Positions 51,290-61,017 of a DNA stretch of 64,000 nt are shown one piece after another. The stretch is from Iris pallida (lineage: Eukaryota > Streptophyta > Magnoliopsida > Asparagales > Iridaceae). Position 1 is the first letter of the stretch; every line of letters starts with the position of its first letter. Made by a program: the position numbers and the translations under genes. The stretch lies in contig JANAVB010029819.1 in assembly GCA_029216955.1 (NCBI GenBank), forward strand, positions 29,809,435 to 29,873,434, in the 5' to 3' direction. The notes below the pieces were generated by a model, which had not been told where the DNA came from, ran no database searches, and saw nothing but the letters and a program-made list of their open reading frames with translations.

Positions 51290-52716
51290 GCAAGGTGGGA
51301 ATGGAATTTAGAAGAACAGAACCTGCAAGCACATCGCCAACTGCCTGGGCATCCTCAACTGTCATGGCGTAGGCTCGCCCCTGCTGACCTCTTCCAGCCT
51401 GTTGCTGAAATTGCATAAATCTCTGCTACTGTGGCTGCCTCTGCTGACCTACCGGGGGCCTTGGCTCCTGCTCCTGGTGCTGCTCCCTGTGCTACTATGC
51501 CTATGTACTGGGAACACTCCCTCAGCTGGTGGTCCGCTGCCCCACATAGTAGGCACCAGCCTAGCCTCTTCCTGCACTCTCCCCATCCATGTCCCGGCTT
51601 CTTACAGTAGGGACAACTAGTAGTCTGCTGTCTCGGGGCCTGCTATTGCTGCCTCGGCTGCTGATACTGCTATGGCTGCCTTTGCTGATGCTGATAGTGA
51701 GGCCTCTTGGCCTAACCTCCACTGCTGCCGGCTCCCTGTGTATCACGGCCCCTCTTGAGCTTCAGCTCAAGATCATCCTCAGCTGCCATCGCTCCTGCCA
51801 GAATCTCCTCAAAAGTGGCATTCCTGTCACTCTTGGTCAAGGACTTGACCTCCTTGACCAAGTCCTTCCTGAACCTCCTCGCCTTCGCTGTCTCGCTAAG
51901 GCCCTCTACAAATCTACTCAACCGACAAAACTCACCGGAATACTCCTCTACAGTCTGGTTCCCCTGAACCAGGTTCTCGAACTGGGTCTCCAAAGTACCG
52001 ACTGCCTGATCCGGGAAAAACTTTCCCTTGAAGAGCTCCTTGAAAGCTCCCCATGTCTGTCCTGGAGTGCCTACTCTCGGGTCCGTCTGATACCAGGTAC
52101 GGGCAAGATCCCGTATCTGGTTGGCTGCTGCCTCTATCTGGAGTCCGGCTGGTATCTCCGCCAGTCGGAAGATCTCTTCAATGTGCTCAATCCAGTCGTC
52201 AGCATAAAGAATCCCCTCTGTCCCCAAGAAGTCCCTGGGGTTCATCTTCTTGAACTCCTGAATACCCGGAATCCGCTGCTGTCGTGGCTGTCCCGATCCT
52301 CCCTGTGGCTGGATAGCCAACCTCTCTATCGTCGCTCTAGCCAGCTGATGAACCTCATCTATGCCCCTAGTAAACTCCGTCGTATGACACTGCTGCTGAG
52401 CCTGCTGCGACTCTAAGAAATGCTGGAAGTATGTAAACATCTGTGCAGCATCCACTAATCCAGATGGTATCTGCGGCTGGAACTACTGCTGGTGCTGCTG
52501 AAACTGTGGCTGACGAAACTGCGGGGGAGGCACATCTGGGGTAGCTGGGATGGTTCCTCGAATAGATAGAGGTGCACCCCCAAATATGGCAGAAACTCCC
52601 ATATGAGCTGGAGTAAGGGGAGCTGCAGTCCCCGGGTCCTGGTGAGCTGGACGAGAGGTGGCAGACCTCTCAGTGGTGTCACCTGGACCGAGACGCTACG
52701 ATCGTGTCTCCACCAT
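51290..52716 (-). pseudogene. Element G gag (two zinc knuckles, several TAG stops)
   Basis: The start is ATG at 52714-52716 (MVETRS). The capsid-like region reads FKKMNPRDFLGTEGILYADD, WIEHIEEIFRLAEIP, then FKELFKGKFFPDQAV and VEEYSGEFCRLSRFVEGLSE, the pattern of Tekay/Del gag. Two CCHC knuckles follow: CPYCKKPGHGWGEC and CLLCGAADHQLREC. After a frame change near 51490 comes MTVEDAQAVGDVLAG, which leads into protease in intact relatives; here the coding stops. In-frame TAGs are at 52696, 52483, 51712, 51670, 51643 and (other frame) 51426, several in glutamine runs. The longest open stretch is 247 codons (51712-52455). Confidence 0.85.
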
Positions 52717-52964
52717 CCTGAAGACAGATCAAATAAGGAAGTCAATAACGGTACAAGGATGATAGTATCGAGAAGGACAATATGAAATAGATTATACAGA
52801 TTTGAACAAGAGTCAGTAGATTCAAATCCATGGAAATTTTCCTAATTGTGATTGAGTATCCACTCTTCCAAGCCTATTTCTCAAATCCTATCGCAGGCTG
52901 TAGTGATACTCTAGTTCGAATACCACTACATAAATAGGACCTGCATGGGCCACCACTAAAAACG
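52717..52964 (-). other. Element G leader between 5' LTR and gag
   Basis: On the minus strand the leader starts CGTTTTTAGTGGTGGCCCAT, shared with C and (diverged) with E. Further in, TGGTATTCGAAC resembles, but does not match, the usual initiator-Met primer-binding site; no clear site was found beside the LTR. Confidence 0.55.
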
Positions 52965-54922
52965 TGTCACGACCCGCACCCTAGAGTAAGGGAACGAGAA
53001 GTGGGTACGTCCAGCCTACGCCGCAGTGTCGGCGGTAGAATGCTGTCCTAAGTCAATCATCTAACAATATAAAAGTACCTGTACAGTTTATACTCTCCGA
53101 ATGGAGGTGACATAATAGAATACAATCTCAATCATATCTAGGTAGAAGAATGAAAGATAGATAGATAGACAGATGGTAACTCAAGAGACAGTACAATAGA
53201 TACAATAAGTCTAAGTGTCTAGTATAACATAACGTCCAGAATGTCAACTCATAATACAAATAAGTCTAAGAGTCTATATATCTCAACATCTTAAAATACA
53301 ACTCAGATGTGAGACAAAATGATAATATAGAAAAGACTGTCTAGCTAAACTAGCCTAGACTACTGGGGCAACATCCTCAGCTGCAGGTGGATCCTGCTGA
53401 GGGTCCACAACATAAGTATCATCTAGTCCTGCTCCGTAATAGGTAGACACCAGGGCCTCATCCTCATCCTCTGTAATATTTTCAACAGGTCTAGTCAGGA
53501 CAGGAACGAGCACAATACATCTCATACAGTGCATAGTATGATAGAAAATATAAAGCATGCAATAGAGTAAAATACAGGAACTGCTGAAGGAAGATACATG
53601 TAGTAAAAGAGATAGCTGTAAAGGAAATATCTACTGTATATAGAGAACTGTAAGTGGCTAGTGATGTAGAGCACAAGATAGACATGTGAATGGCTAGAAT
53701 TTATACATGATTACACTACTGAGTTTGTACATGATTACACTACTTTGGAATTATTTACATGTCCACTTCTACTCTCCCGTTTCCCCAATCAATACACAAG
53801 GATCCATTCAGGTTACGTTAAGATTCGTGATAAGCCCATAATTGGGTGATACGTGAGTGATTCATGAAGATTCATGAAGGCTCGGTGATCATGAGAGTAC
53901 ATGAGTCACTAGCTGATACATGAAGATACATGATAATAGAAGCATGAGATACATGATGTAAGTGAAACACATGTGACAAAAGTATCTGATGCTCCCGAGG
54001 GGGATAACATCTCATGAAAAGATCCATATAGTACCAATCCGTGATAACAATCGTGTCAGCATCAAGTAAAGTAATCTAGAGCAAGAATATAAATCCTGGC
54101 AAGTATAAAACGGTCAGAAAATGTACTCGCCTGATAACTGAATGTCTGAAGAGGATATACTGCCTGAAGAGAGATGTATGGCTCCTAATCAGAGCAACAC
54201 AAGTCACAATGTATCCACAATGGTAAAAATAGAGAATACAATACATACTACATGATTCTAGGTTAATCTGGTCAAAAGTCAACTCTTGGTCAACTCAACA
54301 GTCAAACTAGGTCACAGGAAGTCATACTAGGTCACAGGGAATCAAACTAAGTCAAATAAAATCAAACAAGGTCAAACAAGTCAAGGTTAGTCAAATCTAG
54401 GTTAAAGTCAACTCTTGGTCAACATTCTAATCAAACTAGTCAATTAGTAGTCAACATGATCAATCTGGGTCAAGTCTAGGTCAAACTTAGACCAACTAAG
54501 GTTTTGGGTCAAACAAAGACTAGTCAACAAGGCAATTAGGTCAATCTTGACTAATGGTCAACTTCTAGTCAATACTCCATAAGACAATCTCAAACCATGA
54601 CACAACCTCTAAGTATTCCACTTAAACCCCATACATATCTTAATCTACATAGGACTATCCTCATAATCCATATGGTTAACCTAATCATCTAGTTAGGGTT
54701 TACTCAAACCTTAGTCAAATAGTCATTCTATGTTCATCCAAGTCATTTCTAGGTCAATTAGGTCAAGGTTCGACCTATAGTTGACTTTAGTCAACCATGG
54801 TCAACAAGGCTACCTAGGTCAACCATTCAAGAGCAAATTAGGCCAAGTATAGGGCAACCCCCTATTAGCCATAGGCTAGTATATCTAGGTTCCATAGGCT
54901 AACATCATATAGGTATCTACCT

Positions 54923-55049
<127 letters not shown>

Positions 55050-56851
55050 TATAACTTACATATATATATATACAATATTACTAAATAGGCCTATAGCCTA
55101 TGTAATACTCATATACCCTATAGGTATCTATATATAGACACAATATACAATTCTAATACAATTATATATATATCATTTATATATATACATATATATAAAA
55201 CTTATATATATATTACATATATATAGAGAGGGAAGAAAGTGAGAGAGAGAGTGTAAAGGAGTGAGAGAGAGAGTGAAAGAGAGAAAGTGATAGAGAACTG
55301 GACAGGAAGGGGGGGTGTTCCAGAATTCTGGAAATAGAATTCTGTCCCCACAACACACACAAATGCACACACACACCTACATATATACATACATGTATGT
55401 ACACATGTATATACATGTATACACCCTAAAATCTCACCTACACACACACATACATATATACTACGTATTCATATACTAAAAACATACAAATACATGTATA
55501 AAATATAACAAAAATCAATTTGAAACTCATTTTTGAAAACTGGAAAATATCCCAAAATCTGGAATATGTGCACTGTGTACTCGAAACATGGGTAAACCCA
55601 TTTTCATGTCCAAAACCCAACTAAGGTTCGAACCCAAGGGTTGGTAAGTGATGCCCCAAGTGTCCTCTAGTGTCTAGGGGGGCTGACACGACACCACGAC
55701 ACGATTTGATGTGTCCAAACTCTTAAAACCCAAATCGGGTAAAATCTGATACGCACACACGTACACAGCGTCGTGCACGCGTTCCTCACGCTCGTGGACA
55801 CACCACGAGACACGACACGTCTCGTGGTCATGCACATGTGTAGCCCACATATAGGGTTATACGACCCACACACTGATACGTGTCCACGACACTCCAGGAC
55901 ATGATACGAAGACCGTATCAGTCGTGGAAAACGCGACTGATACGCGCGTTCAGACCGCGTCGTGCACGCGGTCGAGCGCCTCGTGCTCGTGATACAGGAC
56001 ACGATACATCTCGTGCTCGTGTCCTCGTGTTCGCCACATGATGGGCTACATGTTCGTGTCACCACGAGGTGCCCAAGTGTCGTGTCCGCGCGACACGACA
56101 CGCGCGAAGTTGGCCCCCGCGCGCGTGTGCGCTGACAGCGCGTATCCAGTGCGAGTGAGATTTCTCACTCGACACGACACGACGTGACACGAAACTTTAG
56201 GGGCATGCTCGCAGACATTGCCCCCGTGTCCAAGTCAAATTTCACGTGTCCTAGTGCTCTGTGCTGTGAGGACGAAGAGCGTGGTAGCAGGGCACGCACG
56301 CGAGCCTCGTGCAGTGAGTTCGTGTCCATTTTGGACACGGACAGAGCATGGAAACGTGCTCAGTCATGGTGTTTCGTGATCAGCATGCCAAGGGCTACCA
56401 AAATATATAATTTGTTTTACATTTTAACAAAATCAAATCCTTTGTGGCATTTCATCAAACAAGGTTTTATAGCCTAGGATACGTGTCCGATACGGACACC
56501 AAACCAACTCTAAATTTCACCAAACTTGACCCACAGTTAGGGTAGACCTATATGCATGCATTTATGAAGAAAAATTAGGGTATTTACTAGGTTTTAGGGC
56601 ATTTACCTATTTGTGCAATTCTAATAGAAAATCAATAAAGAGGGGGTGTGCTTCCTTCCACTTGGTGATGCCCAAAGCTCACGAAATCTGGATTGCTAGC
56701 CTCCCTTAGTACCATTGATGTTGTAGGGTCCTAATTCAAAAGACTAGAGTGAATTTAGATCAAAAATGGCCAAGTTGTGGAGGTTTGAAGGAATAGGATT
56801 TTTTTCTAGGTTTAAATTCATGTAAAATAATCATGAATTAATGTGATGGGG

Positions 56852-56859
56852 TTATATAG
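56852..56859 (-). promoter_or_regulatory. TATA box, G 5' LTR
   Basis: CTATATAA on the minus strand. Transcription would run left through R/U5, which is about 3.9 kb long here, into gag. Confidence 0.6.
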
Positions 56860-57455
56860 AATGGTGTGGCTGCTAGGGGGGTCCTTGGCCGGCCATGGCA
56901 AGGGGGAGGGGTGTCTTTGGCTTTCTTTCATGGAGAAGGCAAAGACTTTGGTGCCATGGGTTGATATTTTGAGTGTTTTAAGCAAAATATCCAATAAAGT
57001 AAATATCAAGATATTTTCCCTACTTTAACCAATGCAAATATCTATCCCCTTAGCATTCTAGGTTAGTAACTAATCTCTAGATTAGGCTAAACTTGGTTAG
57101 GGGCTCTCATGATACTTAACAATAATTAAACAATAATAAAAACACATAAATACAAATAATTCCAAATAAATCCTAGAAAATTACCAAAATACCCTTTAGG
57201 CTAAAAAGCCCTAATTTGATGTTCCAAACCTATGGCTAGGCTCACATGATCATGGTTAGTCTCTAGGTTATGAAATCTCTAGGGTTTACACTAGTGATAT
57301 ACTAGTAAAGTCACAAAGTCATAAGTCGTGACTTAGAAATAGTTTTAACTAACTAAAAATCACCAAAAATCATATCGTGACTAAAATACCATTAATAAAT
57401 AATAAAAATAATAATTTTTCAAAAATACCCCAATTTCAAAAAACTGGGTGTTACA

Positions 57456-57460
57456 TCACC
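57456..57460. repeat. Target-site duplication of element G, right (TCACC)
   Basis: Second copy, after GTGTTACA. Confidence 0.85.
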
Positions 57461-58219
57461 TAACCATTTCTTGATCACGATCATCGACAGGAATGCTTGA
57501 TTGACCTTAGATCGATCAACCGATTGATATTGATGAAATAGAAGCAAATTCGAAGGAAGGAACACTCACCGATCGACGACAATCAAGGATGGAGAGCAGT
57601 CACATCTGGAGGAGGTCATCGGAGAAGACGACCTATGTCGCAGTCGTCGAGAAGGACAAACGTTGCCGAGAGTCGATTGTCTTGGTGTTGCCGACGCAGG
57701 GAAATCCAGATTCGCTGGCGTGATGACCGGAGAGAGGAATGTCGTCGCTGGAGAACCCGTCGGAGTGATTTAGGGTTAGTGTTAGCAGCTCTGGAGAAAT
57801 TTTAGGGAAAAGACAGAGCTCACAAAATTTCAGAGAGAGTGAGAGGAGAATACACTCTCTCACCTCCACAATCAGACTTTAAACGAAAGAATGTGCATTA
57901 TGCACAACCCCCCCCTCCCCCCCCCCCCCCCCCCGCTCCGTAGACATTTTGTAGAAGTCCTTTTTGTTAAGGAAAATTTCAGAAAAACCCCTCTCTTTTT
58001 CATAATTTTAGAAATTGGTTTTAAAAATCAGTTAGGAGTCACATGGTGGAATTTTAAAAGAATAAATTCTGCCTAACTAATTTCCCTCCAAAAATATCAA
58101 TCACCATATTTAATATTTTAAAAAATCAAAAACTTACTATTTGAAAATCAATTAAACAATTAATCGTTAATCAGAAAATAAATTTAGGATTTTGAAAATA
58201 CTGGAAAAGTAGAGTGACA
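57461..58219 (-). repeat. Element C, LTR copy 3, segment 3
   Basis: Resumes at TAACCATTTCTTGATCACG after the second TCACC (57456-57460) and ends GTGACA at 58219. It lacks about 40 bp, present in the other copies, near 58050. The three segments total about 3.2 kb, as expected for one LTR. Confidence 0.85.
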
Positions 58220-58224
58220 ATACC
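58220..58224. repeat. Target-site duplication of element C, right (ATACC)
   Basis: Second copy of the 5-bp duplication, directly after the LTR end GTGACA at 58219. Confidence 0.85.
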
Positions 58225-58350
58225 GTATGCTGTAAAATCATTTATTGTCCACATCAGTGAAGCTCTCATCTGAAAGTTTTGTTTCCTGGAAATATCATAG
58301 GTCGCGACGCCGATCTCCCACAGCTATTTCAGCTCATCCACCAACGGCTG
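58220..58350 (-). pseudogene. TNP2 transposase, N-terminal core fragment
   Basis: On the minus strand this reads LVDELK, a TAG stop, LWEIGVATYDIS, then FQMRASLMWTINDFTAYG. This is the TNP2 segment that directly precedes the GMLSGW block found at 3737. The two halves are separated by element C, with the ATACC duplication at the break. No clear transposase-associated N-terminal domain is seen further upstream; the sequence runs into low-complexity repeats, so the 5' part of the gene is lost or unrecognisable. Confidence 0.85.
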
Positions 58351-58496
58351 TAAACATAATTAGTTCGATACCGATACAGATACCGATTCTGATACTCAAT
58401 GAAATAGTCCGATACCGATACCGATTGGTGGTGGGACGAGCCATAATCTGCTGATGGAGGATTCTCCGACAAATGATTCTGGCTCGCTCCACCAAC
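58351..58496. other. CACTA interior upstream of TNP2, unassigned
   Basis: Contains GATACCGATAC-type short repeats (58370-58430). I see no transposase coding on the minus strand here. It may be decayed TNP2 N-terminus or another insertion whose ends I could not define. Confidence 0.4.
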
Positions 58497-58870
58497 TAAA
58501 TTTTGGTTTCGATTTCGGTTTTGGTTTCGGTTTTGGTTTTGGTTTCGGTTTAGGTTTTGGTTTCGGTTTTGGTTTTGGTTTTGGTTTTGGTTTCGATTTT
58601 GGTTTCGGTTCCGGTTTTGGTTTTGGTTTAGATTATTCGGTTTTGGTTTTGGTTTTGGTTTTGGTTTTGGTTTTTATTTCGGTTTTGGTATTGGTTTCGG
58701 TTTTGATTATTCGGTTTTGGTTTTGGTTTTGGTTTTGGTCTTGGTTTTGGTTTCGGTTTTGATTTTAGTTTTGAATATACTAAATTCGGTTCGGTTTCGG
58801 TTTTAAAAAAATTCGGTTCAGTTTCGGTTTTGAATATACTAATTTTTATTATTCGGTTTCGGTTTCGGTC
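58497..58870. repeat. (TTTTGG/TTTCGG)n simple repeat
   Basis: A 6-bp period repeat of GGTTTT and GGTTTC words, degrading toward the right into TTCGGTTCGG words. It gives an artificial FGFGFG reading frame on the plus strand. Confidence 0.85.
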
Positions 58871-58887
58871 CAAAGTTTATATTTACT

Positions 58888-58888
<1 letters not shown>

Positions 58889-58956
<68 letters not shown>

Positions 58957-58981
58957 AGTTTATATAAAATATATATATATA

Positions 58982-59023
<42 letters not shown>

Positions 59024-59070
59024 ACAAATATATATGTGTGTGCGTGTGTGTGTGTATGTGTGTGTGTGTG
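58889..59070. repeat. (TA)n and (GT)n microsatellites
   Basis: TA tract at about 58890-58942, then GT-rich tract at about 58985-59070. Confidence 0.95.
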
Positions 59071-59074
59071 TTTC

Positions 59075-59700
59075 GACCCCCACCCCCACCACCGCCGACC
59101 CCAACTCCCACCCTCGGCCCCAATCCGATGCACTACCCCCCGCGACCCCCACTCCCACCACCGCCGACACCGGCGCCCGCGACCACCGCCACCCCCTCCC
59201 CCCCCCCACGAGGCCTTCTCCGCCACCCCGGCCCCCATCCCCTGTACTACCCCTCCCCCCGGTGAGGCCCACTCCCACCACCGCCGAGCCCCACCCACCC
59301 ACACCCCCGGCCCCCCTCCTCCCTCCCCCCTGCGGCCTCCCCCACCCACGGGCCCCCTCCGCCCCCACGGCCTCCAACCCCCCCCCCGCCACCCTCGCGG
59401 CCTCCATCCCCCCCACCCCCGTGGCCTCCATCCACCCCCCTCCACCCCCGCGGCCTCCATTCCCCCTCCACCCGTGGCCACCCACCACAGCCGACCACCC
59501 CCCCCACCACGGCTCCCATCCCCCCCACCGTCGGCTACCTCCGCCCCCCACCCCTACGGCCTCCAGCCGCCCCCTCCCCCCCCACGGCCTCCCACCACAG
59601 CCGACCTCCCACCCCCCATCACGGCTCCCCTCCGCCCCCCCCCACCGCCGGCTACCTCCGCCCCCCTCCCCCCCCCCCCCCCGTCGCCCACAACCACCAA
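59075..59700. repeat. Strand-asymmetric C-rich minisatellite-like block
   Basis: About 625 bp with almost no G runs on the plus strand, built on CCCCCACCACCGCCGACC and CACGGCCTCCATCCCCCC words. All six frames are open over long stretches because of composition, not coding. The minus strand is G-run rich. A GA-rich tract (59703-59760) follows it toward the CACTA end. Confidence 0.8.
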
Positions 59701-59822
59701 ACGAGAGAGAAAGAGAGTACCTTTGTGAGAGAGCTCCAAGAGAGAGAGAGGAGAGAGAAATATTTTGGTTCGAATGAAATTCCTCTCCCCCCGTCGGTTC
59801 AATTTAAGTTAGGGCTGGCTAT

Positions 59823-60225
59823 TTAGCGACGGACTATCGACGGATATATCCGTCACTATGTAGTCGTAAAATTTCTTACGAATTTTTATATATTTTCCCG
59901 CCAGCTGAGTGACTACGTAGCGACGGCTACAGTTTTCGTCGCTAAAACTCATCAACTGGACGATGGACGATCCGTCGCTACGTAGTCGCCCAATTTCCCG
60001 TAATTTTTTTAACATTTTCCTACGCAAATATTGACTAAGGAGTGACTACCTAGCGACAGCTACATTGTCCGTCACTATTTCGTCGATGCCTTACCGACGG
60101 GTGTGCGACAACTTTTGACCCTTAAAATTTAAAAAAAATATTACCTGTGATTAGACGATAAACCGTCAGTATATAGTCGGGAGTTCGTCGCTAGTAGCGA
60201 CGGACTTAATCCGTCACTAATAGGC
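59823..60225. repeat. CACTA subterminal repeat array, right
   Basis: Repeated TAGCGACGG, CCGTCGC and CCGTCACTA motifs in both orientations, the counterpart of 472-1175. Confidence 0.75.
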
Positions 60226-60255
60226 CGTCGCTAAAGCGATAAATTTTGGTAGCAA
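60226..60255 (-). repeat. CACTA terminal inverted repeat, right
   Basis: The reverse complement begins TGCTACCAAAATTTATCGC, matching the left end except for the first two bases and a few internal changes. Confidence 0.85.
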
Positions 60256-60258
60256 TAA
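60256..60258. repeat. CACTA target-site duplication, right copy (ATA)
   Basis: Matches 439-441. Confidence 0.8.
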
Positions 60259-61017
60259 GTTGGGTAATTCCTTTCAAGATTATGAAGCTGACGTGACGTA
60301 TAAGCTACTACCTTGCCATGTTGTATCAAGACGCATCCCAATCCTCTACCAGAAGCGTCACAATAAACTGAAAATTCTTCCGTCCTATCTGAAAACGTGA
60401 GAATGGGTGTCGTCATCAGTCCTCGCTTCAACTTCTCGAATGAAATCTGACACTCTGTTGTCCAAGCAAATTGCACATCCTTACGGGTCAACTACAACAA
60501 GGGCGCCGAAATCCGAGCAAAGTCTGATAATAATCGTCGGTAATAGCCCGCCAATCCTAGAAAACTGCGAACCTCTGCGACGGTACTCGGTACTGGCCAT
60601 GTCTCTATAGCCACTATCTTCTGGGAGTTAACGTCCACTCCACCTCTGATGATGATGTGACCTAAGTACGAAATACAATCAAGCCAATTCGTACTTGCTG
60701 AACTTTGCGTACAATTGGTGCTCTCTGAGAATCTAAAGGACTATTTGAAGGTGTTTATAGACTAAGATGTCGTCTATAAACATTATCACGAACTGATCCA
60801 AGTAAGGCATGAATATGCGATTCATGCGATCCATGAACACTGCTGGCGCATTGGTCGCTCCAAATGGCATAACAAGAAACTCCCAATGTCCATATCTATA
60901 TCTGAATGTCGTCTTCGGGATATCTTGCTCTCTGACTCTGATCTGATGGTACCCCGACCACAAGTCAATCTTCGAGAATACTGCTACCCCACTGAATTGA
61001 TCAAATAACTCATCTAT
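60256..61017 (-). pseudogene. Element A: gypsy pol, reverse transcriptase to RNase H start
   Basis: Minus strand from 61017: [55 protein letters not shown], the catalytic FIDDILVY, then a deletion or frame change near 60760. HQLYAKFSKYE and FLGLAGYYRRLL follow, then a stop and the RNase H start ([29 protein letters not shown]), where the CACTA element cuts in. Domain order and wording fit Tekay/Del chromoviruses. The frame at the break is continuous with 441-1 once a single ATA is counted. RT upstream of this point is separated by element H. Confidence 0.88.

Noticed and set aside
52900..52964. Initiator-Met primer-binding site in G, and equivalents in C and E
   Set aside because: Only partial resemblance (TGGTATTCGAAC in G, TGGTACCTAGG in C) and not adjacent to the LTR; not called as sites.
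58454..58762. 102-codon plus-strand frame rich in Phe-Gly, looking like an FG-nucleoporin
   Set aside because: Produced by a (TTTTGG/TTTCGG)n simple repeat; no flanking gene structure.
58889..59777. Several 170-250 codon frames rich in Gly or Pro on both strands
   Set aside because: All arise from the C-rich block and dinucleotide repeats; both strands are open at once, which signals composition and not coding.
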